Both the position numbers and the translations under genes were made by a program. Under the pieces are notes generated by a model. That model saw only the letters and a program-made list of their open reading frames with translations. It had not been told where the DNA came from and did no database searches. Positions 1-8,009 of a stretch of DNA of 25,245 bases are shown here, one piece after another. Positions within the stretch are counted from its first letter, which is position 1. The number at the start of each line of letters is the position of its first letter. Location: NCBI GenBank assembly GCA_023428265.1, contig JAEYYW010000105.1, forward strand, positions 1 to 25,245. The letters run 5' to 3'. This stretch comes from Bacillota bacterium (lineage in GTDB: Bacteria; Bacillota; Clostridia; Christensenellales; UMGS416).

Positions 1-381
1 CGATTTCTCGGTAGGGGCCGGGCTCTGTACCGGCCCGCATCAAATCCGTCCCGGCTCGTGTTGCTTCTGTGCTGACCGTGGCTGTGCAACCGACTTTGTG
101 TAGGGGCCGGGCTCTGTACCGGCCCGCGTCAATCTCTGCTTTTGTTGTCTCTGTACGGACCGATTTCTCGGTAGGGGCCGGGCTCTGTACCGGCCCGCAT
201 CAAATCCGTCCCGGCTCGTGTTGCTTCTGTGCTGACCGTGGCTGTGCAACCGACTTTGTGTAGGGGCCGGGCTCTGTCCCGGCCCGCGTCAAATCCGTTC
301 CTGCTCGTGTTATCTTTGTACTGACTGTAGCTTTGCAATTAACCTTGTTCTCGGTTTGGGCCGGGCTTTGCCCCGGCCCGC
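1..381. repeat. Cluster of five GC-rich palindromic repeats inside a 160-bp direct repeat
   Basis: No gene is seen here. A palindromic core beginning GGGCCGGGCTCTGT and ending CCGGCCCGC occurs at about 13-38, 102-127, 173-198, 262-287 and, diverged, 358-381. Bases 1-132 are repeated at 161-292 with one mismatch in the core (118 versus 278). The higher-order unit is therefore about 160 bp and contains two palindromes with different spacers. Each core can fold as a 7-8 bp GC stem with a short loop. The last copy directly follows the stop codon of the minus-strand amidohydrolase, so it could act as a 3' hairpin, although no T-tract follows. Spacers differ in length and sequence, which argues against CRISPR. 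Short reading frames through the cluster repeat with it and have no coding character. Similar GC-rich intergenic palindromes are common in clostridial genomes; that comparison is from memory. Confidence 0.85.
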
Positions 382-383
382 GT

Positions 384-1508
384 TCAAGCTTGCGTAATCA
401 CCGTTCCTCTGTTGATCACCATCCGCACATCCTTCAGTGCGTTCAGGTCTTCCAGCGGGTCGCCGCGCACCACGACCACATCGGCGGCTTTGCCCGGCTC
501 CAGCGTGCCGGTGACTGACGCCAGTCCGCAGGCGGCAGCGCCATTTTTGGTCAACGCCGTGATCAGCTGCAGGGGCGATAACCCGGCCTGCCGGAGCAGC
601 TCCAGCTCACCGAACGGCAGGCCTGGCTTGTACCACGGCTCCTCCGGCTCCAGATAGTCGTCACCCACGGCAATCCTCCCGCCGGCCGCCGCAAAGCGCT
701 GTGTGTTTTCCATGGCGGTGGCCAGAAACGGCGCGCCAAATTTTTCCTGAAACATCCGGTACATCGTCAAAGTGGGTGTGAGCATCACGCTCCGCTCGAT
801 CATGAGCGCAATCAATTCGTCGTCCATCCGGTCATAGGGGGCGTGTTCGGCGTTTGTAATGCCTGCTTCCACCAATGTGCGCAGCGGCCCGCTTTGTGAA
901 AGGTGTGCGGCCACTTGTAGTCCCAGGCTTCGCGCTTCCTCACAGATTGCCCGGAGCAGCTCCGGCGTGAGCGTGGGCAGCGCTGTGTCCGGGCTGTATC
1001 CCAGCTCCAGCGAGGTCTTGATGAAATCGACGCCGGCGTGGTGGGCGTGCCGCACGGCTTGGCGTGCTTCCCGCTCCGAGGTGATGGCGATCGGCGAAAT
1101 GCCGCCATAGCCGCCGGGGGCTGAAAGAAACTTGCCCGGGGAAGCAATTCGGGGGGTGTTACCTGCGGCGTTCAATGCATCCCGCCGCTGCAGCACGGCA
1201 TCCAGGCTGCTGCCGCTGAGCGCGCCCATATCGCGCACGGTGGTGACACCGGCTGCCAGGCAGGCTTCCAGCCAGGGGAGCTCATAATCGGGCAAGTCCT
1301 GCCCGGCCAGTTGCTTAAAGCCCGGGTGGGCGTGGGCATGCACGAAACCGGGCAGCACAGTGCAGCCGGTGATATCAATGGCTTCAACGTTTGGGTTGTC
1401 AGTTGCAATGGATTCGATTTTTCCAGCAGAAAGAATCAAAGTGCCTGCGTAAGGCGCGGCGCCGGTGCCATCCAGAAGCATACCGCCCGCCAATGCAATC
1501 TTGCGCAT
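384..1508 (-). CDS. Amidohydrolase family protein (imidazolonepropionase/prolidase-like)
   Basis: A 374-aa metal-dependent hydrolase of the amidohydrolase superfamily, presumably cytosolic. The N-terminal beta-sandwich (about 1-50) leads into the TIM barrel at PGFVHAHAH, where His59 and His61 form the HxH metal site. Other expected ligands are visible: Lys164 (DFIKTS, the likely carboxylated lysine), His202 (VAAHLS), His222 (NAEHAP) and Asp283 (VGDD). The C-terminus has the usual GTLEPGKAADVVV stretch that returns to the sandwich domain. This ligand set fits the binuclear imidazolonepropionase-like/Xaa-Pro dipeptidase-like group. The substrate cannot be told: no histidine-degradation genes are nearby, so hutI is not supported. 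The start is ATG with AGAGG five bases upstream. It lies downstream of the PBP gene on the same strand, separated by about 70 bp. Confidence 0.9.
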   Translation of the reverse strand: MRKIALAGGMLLDGTGAAPYAGTLILSAGKIESIATDNPNVEAIDITGCTVLPGFVHAHAHPGFKQLAGQDLPDYELPWLEACLAAGVTTVRDMGALSGSSLDAVLQRRDALNAAGNTPRIASPGKFLSAPGGYGGISPIAITSEREARQAVRHAHHAGVDFIKTSLELGYSPDTALPTLTPELLRAICEEARSLGLQVAAHLSQSGPLRTLVEAGITNAEHAPYDRMDDELIALMIERSVMLTPTLTMYRMFQEKFGAPFLATAMENTQRFAAAGGRIAVGDDYLEPEEPWYKPGLPFGELELLRQAGLSPLQLITALTKNGAAACGLASVTGTLEPGKAADVVVVRGDPLEDLNALKDVRMVINRGTVITQA

Positions 1509-1530
1509 ACGGACCTCTTTTTTTCTTATC

Positions 1531-1539
1531 AGTATATCA
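1531..1539 (-). promoter_or_regulatory. Possible extended -10 promoter for the amidohydrolase
   Basis: Read on the minus strand, TGATATACT combines a TG dinucleotide with a TATACT -10 box about 23 bp before the ATG at 1508. No good -35 hexamer is found 16-18 bp upstream, as is usual for extended -10 promoters. The 5' end of such a transcript would be very short. Confidence 0.3.
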
Positions 1540-1581
1540 CAATGGGGATATGATGTGGTTGGAGCTTTTCAGGCCTGCTCT

Positions 1582-4038
1582 TTAGCGCACCCCTGCCGTC
1601 GCCTCCGGCACCGGCTGGGCGGTGGGTGGTGTTTCGGTGTTTCTCGGCGGGAACAGTCCGTCGAAGATGCCGCCCCAAGGGGAGCCAGGCTGCCCCGTCG
1701 GCTGGTTGGTCGCCGTCACCGTCACGCTGACGGCGTTGGTCGGGTTGCCGGCCACGTTGAGGTCCGGATGCACCGGGCTCACGTAATAGCTGTAGGTGCC
1801 CGGCAGCACGGAGGCGTCCTCATAAGTCGCGATGGAGCCGGCGGCGCCCTTGATTTCCGTTATCTTTTCCGTCCTGCCATACTCATTGATGCGGTAGACG
1901 TCATAGCGGGCGAAGTCCTGCACCATCAAAAACGAGAGCAGAGGGTATCCCCGTTCCGATAAGACCACATTGAAGCCTGTGGGTGTGACTGGTGTTTGCC
2001 AATACTGTGAGACTTCTGTGGGAGCCTGTGTCTTTGGGAAGTATTCATATAGCTTTTGCTCTTCCGGCGTCAGCGGTGAGGCCAGCAGGATTCGGCCGGT
2101 TTGCTCCAGCGCGAGCCTGTCCAGCGCCAGCAATGTCACGCTTTCTGGCATGCGAAACTTCGGCGCGGCGGTATTGCTGTAAAGATATGTATAGACTTCC
2201 TTGCACATCTGCGCCGGGTTGGTGCCGCCGATCGTGCCGGTGGAGAGGTAATGGTCCTTGTCGGTGCGGTCAAACCCCATCCAGCAGACCACCACGTAAT
2301 CGGGGTTGTAGCTGGCCAGCCACACATCCTTGTTGCCGGAGTCCCACGCCACGGTGCCGGTTTTTGCGGCCAGCGGGATCTTGTTGAAGTTCAGAAGCTT
2401 GGCCGTGCCGCTCACTGCCGCGTTGTGCAGGATGTCGGTCATGATAAAGGCCGTGGCGTCGCTCATCACAACCTTTGTGGGGTATGGGTTTTCATAAATC
2501 ACAATGCCGTCTGAGTCCACAATCTTTTGCACGAAACTGGCTTTGGAGGCGTTGCCCCCATTGGCGAAGGCCGTATAGGCGGAGGCGAGCGTAATGGGCG
2601 CCACACCTCTGGTGAACCCGCCCAGACCGATTGCCAGGCTGTTGTCTTCCGGGTCAAAGGAAATGCCGGCACTGCCCGCGAAATCCTTTGCGGAGGAAAT
2701 GCCGATGTTGTTGAGCACCCGCACCGCCGGTATGTTGATGCTGCGCACCACTGCCTGCCGCAGCGTGACCCAGCCGCTGTATTTGCCCCCGGCGTTCACC
2801 GGCTTGTAGCCGTTGAAATCCACCGGCGCGTCTTCGATCATCGTGGCGGGGTTGTAGCCGAACCGGTCGATCGCCGGGCCGTAGACAAGCACCGGCTTGA
2901 TCGCCGAGCCGGGCTGGCGCAAGGAGGAGGTTGCGCGGTTCAGGCCCTGCCTGGCGGTGTACTCCCTGCCACCCACCACGGCCCTTGCCGCCCCTGTTTT
3001 CGCGTCCAGCACCACCAGCGCGCCCTGCACTTCTGTGCCGTCTTTCGCGTTAGCGGGGAAAAGGTCGGCATCCCCCATCAGTTCGTCGCACTTTATTTGC
3101 AGCGCGGCGTCCATTGTGGTGTAGATGTGGTAGCCGCCGGAAATCAGATCCTCCCTGGCAATGCCGGTGAGCTCCGCCGCTTCGTTTTCTGCCGCGTCGA
3201 TGTAGAAACCATAGTTGGGGTTGGTTTTCGACTGCAGCTTCAAATGCACTTCCTCGGCCTTGGCGTCCTCCATTTCCTTTTCGGAGATGAAGCCATAGTT
3301 GTGCATCAAGCCCAGAATCAGGTTTCTGCGCTGCACCGACTTATCCATGTTCAGGTGGGGCGCATAAATGCCCGGCCCTTTCAGCACGCCGGCCAGCAGC
3401 GCGCCTTCCGCCAGTGTCAGCTTCGATGCGGGCTTGCTGAAGTAGCTCTGCGACGCGGCCTCAATGCCGTAGGCGCCGTTGCCGAAATAGACGGTGTTCA
3501 GATACATCTCAAGGATCTCGTCTTTGGAATACACCTGCTCCAATTGTATCGCCAGGCGGGCTTCCTGCAGCTTTCGCGTCAGCGTTTTCTCGTTGGTCAG
3601 ATGGGTGTTTTTGATCAGCTGCTGGCTGATGGTGCTGCCGCCCTGTGTCTTGCCCTTGGTGATGTCGGTCCATGCCGCGCCCAGAATGCGCTTGATGTCC
3701 ACGCCGCGGTGGCTGTAAAAGCGGACGTCTTCGGCGGAGATGAAGGCCTCCTGCACCTGCTTGGGCACCTCAGACAGCGGGATGTTGGTGCGGTTTTGGC
3801 CGCCATACAGCCCGCCCGCCACGTTTCCGTCCTTGTCGTAGAAAATCAGCGTCTGCGCCTGGTTTTCCAGCTTGGACGGATCGAAGTCTTTCCAGTTGGT
3901 CTTGTTGATCAGCGTGATGAACCAGATGATGCCCACCGCCATCAGGAGCAGGAACACGGCCGCTGCGATCTTCAGCGCCTTCTGGATCCTGCTGCGCAAC
4001 TTGCTGATTGGCTTGCCGTCAGGCTTGGGCTTTGCCAA
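1582..4038 (-). CDS. Class A penicillin-binding protein (PBP1A-type glycosyltransferase/transpeptidase)
   Basis: An 818-aa bifunctional peptidoglycan synthase. A cytoplasmic basic tail and one membrane anchor (about 21-45) precede the GT51 glycosyltransferase domain (about 65-240). Catalytic Glu103 lies in EDVRFYSH, with TQGGSTISQQLIKN at 131-144. The transpeptidase domain has the three canonical motifs: SAIK (nucleophile Ser378, Lys381), SIN (Ser433-Asn435) and KTGT (559-562). After the catalytic domain there is an extracellular extension with a fibronectin-III-like stretch (about 690-780) and a Pro/Thr-rich end, common in Firmicutes PBP1 proteins. The start is TTG with GGAGGT six bases upstream. 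The gene is divergent from the DUF2953/gerW pair. Function in vegetative versus spore wall synthesis cannot be decided from sequence. Confidence 0.95.
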   Translation of the reverse strand: MAKPKPDGKPISKLRSRIQKALKIAAAVFLLLMAVGIIWFITLINKTNWKDFDPSKLENQAQTLIFYDKDGNVAGGLYGGQNRTNIPLSEVPKQVQEAFISAEDVRFYSHRGVDIKRILGAAWTDITKGKTQGGSTISQQLIKNTHLTNEKTLTRKLQEARLAIQLEQVYSKDEILEMYLNTVYFGNGAYGIEAASQSYFSKPASKLTLAEGALLAGVLKGPGIYAPHLNMDKSVQRRNLILGLMHNYGFISEKEMEDAKAEEVHLKLQSKTNPNYGFYIDAAENEAAELTGIAREDLISGGYHIYTTMDAALQIKCDELMGDADLFPANAKDGTEVQGALVVLDAKTGAARAVVGGREYTARQGLNRATSSLRQPGSAIKPVLVYGPAIDRFGYNPATMIEDAPVDFNGYKPVNAGGKYSGWVTLRQAVVRSINIPAVRVLNNIGISSAKDFAGSAGISFDPEDNSLAIGLGGFTRGVAPITLASAYTAFANGGNASKASFVQKIVDSDGIVIYENPYPTKVVMSDATAFIMTDILHNAAVSGTAKLLNFNKIPLAAKTGTVAWDSGNKDVWLASYNPDYVVVCWMGFDRTDKDHYLSTGTIGGTNPAQMCKEVYTYLYSNTAAPKFRMPESVTLLALDRLALEQTGRILLASPLTPEEQKLYEYFPKTQAPTEVSQYWQTPVTPTGFNVVLSERGYPLLSFLMVQDFARYDVYRINEYGRTEKITEIKGAAGSIATYEDASVLPGTYSYYVSPVHPDLNVAGNPTNAVSVTVTATNQPTGQPGSPWGGIFDGLFPPRNTETPPTAQPVPEATAGVR

Positions 4039-4199
4039 GGGAAACCTCCGGTTGTTGGTTTTCGTCGGAATTTAGCATGCCCAGCCGTCACTGAAACATG
4101 TCAGGTTGTTTGTTTGGCAAAGCGCTGCAGTTGCCGCTTGCGCATGGTTTGCCGGCGGCGGCGCATGCTAACCTTAACTTTCACATGGCGGGAGAATGC

Positions 4200-4700
4200 A
4201 TGAAAGCCGTAGTGATCATTGTTTTGCTGATCGGGGTTTTGGTGATCTATGATTTTTGGCGCGGATGCCGGGTGTCTGTGCGTGCATGCCTGTATGGAGA
4301 TAACCTCGAGGCCCATATGCTGTTTCTTCCCCCCGCGTTTGACATTTTTCTCCGCGTGCAGGGGGGATCGCCCATACTTCACATCGCATTGTTTCGCTGG
4401 GATTTTTTGCAGATTCCAGTCAAAAGAAGGAAGCGGGCCCGCAAGAAAATCAGCATGATGCGCATGGCCCGGTCTTTGGCAATCAGCCGGATCACAGTGG
4501 AGACGCGCTTTCGGTTTTCCGACCCTTATCTCACGGCGATGGCTTGTGCGGCGGCCGGCGCGGCGGCCCGGATGCTTCCGGTTGACAGCTTTGCCCTGGA
4601 ACCGGTATTTTTCCCCGGCACGGCGCAGCTTGATTTTGTCGCACATGCCCGCCTCAAAGTCGGGAAGACTATTCTAAACTACCTAAAGGACAAGCCTTGA
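4200..4700 (+). CDS. DUF2953 (YtfI-like) membrane-anchored protein
   Basis: A 166-aa protein starting with one hydrophobic segment (about 3-18), probably an N-terminal membrane anchor, followed by a basic middle region and a small conserved-looking C-terminal part. I assign it to DUF2953, whose Bacillus member is YtfI. The reason is its size, its architecture (N-terminal anchor, then an Ala/Gly-rich segment and a C-terminal VGKTILNYLK-like end) and its position directly before gerW, as in ytfI-ytfJ of Bacillus. Sequence similarity alone would be a weak call. The ATG at 4200 is preferred to an upstream in-frame ATG at 4098 because GGGAG precedes it and the hydrophobic anchor follows immediately. 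The gap to gerW is only 12 bp, so the two are cotranscribed. Its biochemical role is unknown. Confidence 0.75.
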   Translation: MKAVVIIVLLIGVLVIYDFWRGCRVSVRACLYGDNLEAHMLFLPPAFDIFLRVQGGSPILHIALFRWDFLQIPVKRRKRARKKISMMRMARSLAISRITVETRFRFSDPYLTAMACAAAGAAARMLPVDSFALEPVFFPGTAQLDFVAHARLKVGKTILNYLKDKP

Positions 4701-4712
4701 AAGGAGCGCAAC

Positions 4713-5159
4713 ATGGAACATGAATTCGGGCAGGGTCAGGGGTTGACCCAATATGTGGACACGCTTTTCAACAATATGAAAAGCTTCGCTCAGGATGACG
4801 GACTGATTGGCAAGCCGGTGGTGCAGGGAGACAAGACGTTTCTTCCGGTCATCTCCGTCACACTGGGTTATGGCGGCGGAGACTCTCAGAGCAGGGCCAA
4901 TGCCAACAACGCCGCCGGCAAGAGCGGCAACATGTTTGGCGACGCAGTGGGTGTGGGCGCCAAGCTTTGCACCGACGCCGTGATCGTGATTGACAAGGAG
5001 AATGTGATGCTTGCACCGATCTCGGCCAAAGGCAGCATGAACCAGATGATAGACAAGATCCCTCAGATCATCAACAGCATGAGCGGCAGCGGGCAGCAGG
5101 GCGGCCAGCAGCAACAGGCGCAGCAGCAACAGACGCAGCAGCAGAACAAGGCATATTAA
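4713..5159 (+). CDS. gerW: GerW (YtfJ) family sporulation protein
   Basis: A 148-aa cytosolic protein of the GerW/YtfJ family. In Bacillus this protein is made in the forespore and is needed for normal L-alanine germination. The family core is clear: an N-terminal helix, then GKPVVQGDKTFLPVISV, a Gly-rich GYGGG turn, a Gly/Asn-rich middle and VGAKLCTDAVIVIDKENV before an IPQIINSM helix. The last 25 or so residues are Gln/Gly low-complexity (GQQGGQQQQAQQQQ), poorly conserved in the family and likely disordered. It follows the DUF2953 gene by 12 bp with a GAAAGGAG ribosome site and is closed by a strong terminator. Confidence 0.93.
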   Translation: MEHEFGQGQGLTQYVDTLFNNMKSFAQDDGLIGKPVVQGDKTFLPVISVTLGYGGGDSQSRANANNAAGKSGNMFGDAVGVGAKLCTDAVIVIDKENVMLAPISAKGSMNQMIDKIPQIINSMSGSGQQGGQQQQAQQQQTQQQNKAY

Positions 5160-5184
5160 GGGCGTGGGCCCAATCACGGCAAAA

Positions 5185-5220
5185 AAACCTCCGGCGAAAC
5201 CCGGAGGTTTTTCTTTTTTT
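5185..5220 (+). terminator. Rho-independent terminator of the DUF2953-gerW operon
   Basis: A 10-bp perfect stem, AAACCTCCGG (5185-5194) with CCGGAGGTTT (5201-5210), a 6-nt loop, then a run of T with one C (to 5220). It lies 25 bp after the gerW stop codon. Confidence 0.95.
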
Positions 5221-5228
5221 ATTTTGTC

Positions 5229-5294
5229 TTGTAGCAAAGGTTACCGATTTTGTAGCATCGTTGCAATATGATACCTGTGAAGGCATTGGTTACC
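5229..5294 (+). promoter_or_regulatory. Upstream region of fprA with paired direct repeats
   Basis: Two short direct repeats interleave before the flavodiiron gene: TTGTAGCA at 5229-5236 and 5250-5257 (21 bp apart) and GGTTACC at 5239-5245 and 5288-5294. A -10-like TATGAT lies at 5267-5272 without a good -35 at normal spacing. Repeats spaced by two helical turns next to a poor -35 suggest an activator or repressor site, but no known operator is recognised. Confidence 0.3.
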
Positions 5295-5327
5295 AATCGC
5301 CACAATAAGGAAGTTGAGGTGTGATCA

Positions 5328-6530
5328 ATGGGTAAGCAACTGACAGAAAAAGTAACCTGGGTGGGCAAGGTGGACTGGGCGCTGACCAAATTTCACGGGG
5401 ACGAGTATTCCACGCACAAAGGCTCCTCCTACAACTCATATTTGGTTCGTGACCGGAAGACTGTGCTCATTGACACGGTGTGGCAGCCGTTTGACAATGA
5501 GTTTGTGCGCAACCTCAGGCAGGAGATCGACCTTGACAAAATCGACTATATCGTAGCCAATCATGCGGAGATCGACCACAGCGGCGCCCTGGCAGAGCTG
5601 CTCCGGGAGATCCCGGGCACCCCGGTCTATTGCACGGCCAACGGGATTAAATCCCTGAAAGGCCATTATCATGAGGACTGGAATTTTGTCCCTGTGAAGA
5701 CAGGAGACACACTGGACCTTGGGGAGAGCAAGCTCGTGTTTGTGGAGGCGCCGATGCTGCACTGGCCGGACTCCATGTTTACTTATCTGACCGGGGAAAG
5801 CATCCTGTTCAGCAACGACGCCTTTGGCCAGCATTACGCTTCGGAATCCCTTTACAATGACCGGGTGGATCAGGCGGAGCTTTCTCACGAGGCGATCAAA
5901 TATTACGCCAACATCCTCACTCCCTTCAGCCCCCTGGTCACGCGTAAAATCAATGAAGTGCTTGGCTTCGGCCTGCCCGTGAGCATGATCTGCCCGAGCC
6001 ACGGCGTGATCTGGCGGGATGACCCCACCCAGATTGTGACGCAATATTTGAAATGGGCTGATAATTACCAGGAAAACCAGATCACGCTGGTCTATGACAG
6101 CATGTGGGATTCCACGCGCAAGCTGGCGGAGTCCATCATCCGGGGCATCCGCAGCGCCGATCCCGATGTCACAGTGAAGCTCTACAACTCGGCCAAGGAA
6201 GACAAAAACGACATCATCACCGAAATCTTCAAATCCAAGGCCATCCTGGTGGGATCCCCCACAATCAACAATGGTTATCTGAATTCCATCGGCGGGCTGC
6301 TGGAGATGGTTCGCGGGCTGAAGTTCAAGGGGAAGAAGGCGGCGGCCTTTGGCAGCTATGGCTGGAGCGGTGAGGCTGTCAAGCAAATTACCGATCAGCT
6401 GGCCCATGCCGGGTTCGGGATCGTAAACGACGGCATCCGGACTCTTTGGGTGCCCGATGCCGGGGCGGAGCAGGACTTTGTGGCTTATGGCGAGCAGTTT
6501 GTGAAGGCAATCGCCGCCCCGGCATCCTGA
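5328..6530 (+). CDS. fprA: FprA family A-type flavoprotein (flavodiiron protein)
   Basis: A 400-aa cytosolic flavodiiron protein that reduces O2 to water and/or NO to N2O, using electrons from rubredoxin or a similar donor. The metallo-beta-lactamase-like half (1-250) has all diiron ligands: His79, Glu81 and Asp83 in HAEIDHSGAL, His144, Asp163 and His224. Residue 84 is also His, as in the family. The C-terminal flavodoxin domain (about 252-398) begins ITLVYDSMWDSTRKLAESI, which forms the FMN phosphate loop, and has the GSYGWSGEA loop near the flavin. No extra rubredoxin or flavin reductase domain is fused, so this is class A. ATG is preceded by GAGGTG. A separate promoter drives the next gene. 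Confidence 0.97.
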   Translation: MGKQLTEKVTWVGKVDWALTKFHGDEYSTHKGSSYNSYLVRDRKTVLIDTVWQPFDNEFVRNLRQEIDLDKIDYIVANHAEIDHSGALAELLREIPGTPVYCTANGIKSLKGHYHEDWNFVPVKTGDTLDLGESKLVFVEAPMLHWPDSMFTYLTGESILFSNDAFGQHYASESLYNDRVDQAELSHEAIKYYANILTPFSPLVTRKINEVLGFGLPVSMICPSHGVIWRDDPTQIVTQYLKWADNYQENQITLVYDSMWDSTRKLAESIIRGIRSADPDVTVKLYNSAKEDKNDIITEIFKSKAILVGSPTINNGYLNSIGGLLEMVRGLKFKGKKAAAFGSYGWSGEAVKQITDQLAHAGFGIVNDGIRTLWVPDAGAEQDFVAYGEQFVKAIAAPAS

Positions 6531-6547
6531 AGGCGCACGGATTCGTG

Positions 6548-6576
6548 TTGAAAACCGCCAGGGGATGCAGTATCAT
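6548..6576 (+). promoter_or_regulatory. Sigma-A-type promoter for the NRAMP transporter gene
   Basis: TTGAAA (6548-6553) and TATCAT (6571-6576) are separated by 17 bp and sit between the fprA stop and the transporter ATG at 6606. The match is good at both boxes with ideal spacing. No clear MntR or Fur operator overlaps it. Confidence 0.6.
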
Positions 6577-6605
6577 CAGAATAAAACTTGTCCGGAAGAA
6601 AACCA

Positions 6606-7865
6606 ATGAGACTCCAACTCTTCAAAGGCAAGCACAACCCCGGCCCGGCCGCTCTGGAGTTCTTCAAGTATATCGGCCCGGGCCTGCTGGTTACGGTGGG
6701 TTTCATCGACCCGGGAAATTGGGCCAGCAACATCGCGGCCGGCGCAAGCCATGGCTACAGCCTGCTGTGGATGGTGACGCTTTCCACGCTGATGCTGATC
6801 CTCCTGCAGCATAACGCCGCCCATCTGGGCATCGTGACGGGCAAATGCCTTTCGGAGGCCGCCACAGAGATCATGCGGCCCTGGGTGCGCAACACCGTGC
6901 TGGGCAGCGCGATGGCCGCGTCGGTTTCCACGGCGCTGGCCGAGCTGCTGGGCGGCGCAATCGCGCTCAACATGCTCTTCGGCCTGCCGCTTGCGGCGGG
7001 CGTGGTGATCGTGATGGCTTTTGTGCTGTTCATGCTCTTCACCAACTCCTACCGGCGGATCGAGCATGTGATCATCGGCTTTGTGTCGGTGATCGGGTTT
7101 TCGTTTCTGTATGAGCTCACACTGGTGCACATCGACTGGCCCGCTGCCGCCCACGGCTGGGTCACGCCATCGGTGCCGAAGGGGTCGCTGCCCCTGATTA
7201 TGAGCGTGCTGGGCGCGGTGGTGATGCCGCACAACCTGTTTCTGCACTCTGAGGTGATCCAGAGCCGTCAATGGAACTTGCAGGATGAAAAGGTGATCCA
7301 AAGGCAGCTGAAGTATGAGTTTGCCGACACGCTCTTTTCCATGGGTGTGGGCTGGGCGATCAACAGCGCGATGATCCTGATGGCGGCCACCACGTTTTTT
7401 GGAAGCGGCAGTGCCGTCACCGAGCTTGGGCAGGCGCAGGTGCTGCTCAAGCCGCTGCTTGGCGGCGCGGCCTCCGTGGTGTTTGCGCTGGCGCTGCTCT
7501 TCTCCGGGCTTTCCAGCAGCATCACGGCCGGCATGGCAGGCGGCAGCATCTTTGCCGGTATTTTCTCCGAGCCCTACAGCATCAAAGACAGCCACTCCCG
7601 CACCGGTGTGCTGATCACGATACTGGCAGCAGCGGCGGCGATATTGCTGATATCCGACCCGCTGAAAGGTTTAATCTATTCCCAAATGTTTTTGAGCATC
7701 CAGCTTCCCATCACGATCTTCTCGCAGATTACCCTCACGTCCAGCAAAAAGCTGATGGGAAAGCACGCCAACACCGGGGTGGAAAAGGTGCTCCTCTGGG
7801 CTGCAGGGCTTGTGGTTGCAGGCCTCAATGTGGCGTTGCTGGTCAGCCTGATCACCGGCATTTGA
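6606..7865 (+). CDS. mntH: NRAMP family divalent metal transporter (Mn2+/Fe2+)
   Basis: A 419-aa polytopic membrane protein with about 11 hydrophobic segments and the NRAMP/LeuT fold. Both metal-binding signatures are present: DPGN at 35-38 in TM1 and MPHN at 207-210 in TM6, the Met being the residue that favours Mn/Fe/Cd over Ca/Mg. Proton-coupled uptake of Mn2+ and Fe2+ is the family's usual role. The ATG at 6606 has GGAAG seven bases upstream; an in-frame TTG at 6588 is possible but lacks a ribosome site. The gene has its own promoter. A DtxR/MntR-type regulator lies about 13 kb away in this window and is a plausible controller. Confidence 0.93.
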   Translation: MRLQLFKGKHNPGPAALEFFKYIGPGLLVTVGFIDPGNWASNIAAGASHGYSLLWMVTLSTLMLILLQHNAAHLGIVTGKCLSEAATEIMRPWVRNTVLGSAMAASVSTALAELLGGAIALNMLFGLPLAAGVVIVMAFVLFMLFTNSYRRIEHVIIGFVSVIGFSFLYELTLVHIDWPAAAHGWVTPSVPKGSLPLIMSVLGAVVMPHNLFLHSEVIQSRQWNLQDEKVIQRQLKYEFADTLFSMGVGWAINSAMILMAATTFFGSGSAVTELGQAQVLLKPLLGGAASVVFALALLFSGLSSSITAGMAGGSIFAGIFSEPYSIKDSHSRTGVLITILAAAAAILLISDPLKGLIYSQMFLSIQLPITIFSQITLTSSKKLMGKHANTGVEKVLLWAAGLVVAGLNVALLVSLITGI

Positions 7866-7956
7866 GTGGCTGCGGCAATTCGGGCAATACCGGCATTGTT
7901 TGCCGTCTTGTGGCAAAAACTGGTGTGCGTGCGGTCACCAACGTTTTTGCATGTTC

Positions 7957-7965
7957 TGTTATAAT
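7957..7965 (+). promoter_or_regulatory. Extended -10 promoter for the TrxR-like gene
   Basis: TGTTATAAT combines the TGn extension with a perfect TATAAT (7960-7965), about 45 bp before the start codon. No strong -35 hexamer lies 17-19 bp upstream. The upstream gap after mntH (7866-7956) holds no strong terminator. Confidence 0.55.
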
Positions 7966-8009
7966 AAACGCAAACGCGGCTCTGCCGCGCAGGAAGCCGG
8001 GTGATTTTG

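Noticed and set aside
1..381. CRISPR-like array
   Set aside because: Five palindromic copies, but spacers vary in length (about 60-70 bp) and two of them are duplicated along with the repeats; no cas genes in the window.
2527..4203. A 558-codon plus-strand frame opposite the penicillin-binding protein
   Set aside because: It lies entirely on the antisense strand of a gene with full catalytic motifs, is rich in His, Arg, Val and Gly as antisense frames of GC-rich genes are, and shows no domain.
5881..5990. Any tRNA, rRNA or riboswitch in the window
   Set aside because: Intergenic stretches were read for cloverleaf-like T-loop GGTTCGANTCC patterns and for leader structures before mntH and other genes; none was convincing. 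The coordinates given are only a placeholder for this window-wide check.
5436..6407. Long minus-strand frame opposite fprA
   Set aside because: Antisense shadow of a complete flavodiiron protein; no ribosome site or domain.
6576..7595. A 339-codon minus-strand frame opposite mntH
   Set aside because: Extremely His/Arg/Gln-rich and with no motif; it mirrors the NRAMP gene, which has both metal-binding motifs and a proper promoter.
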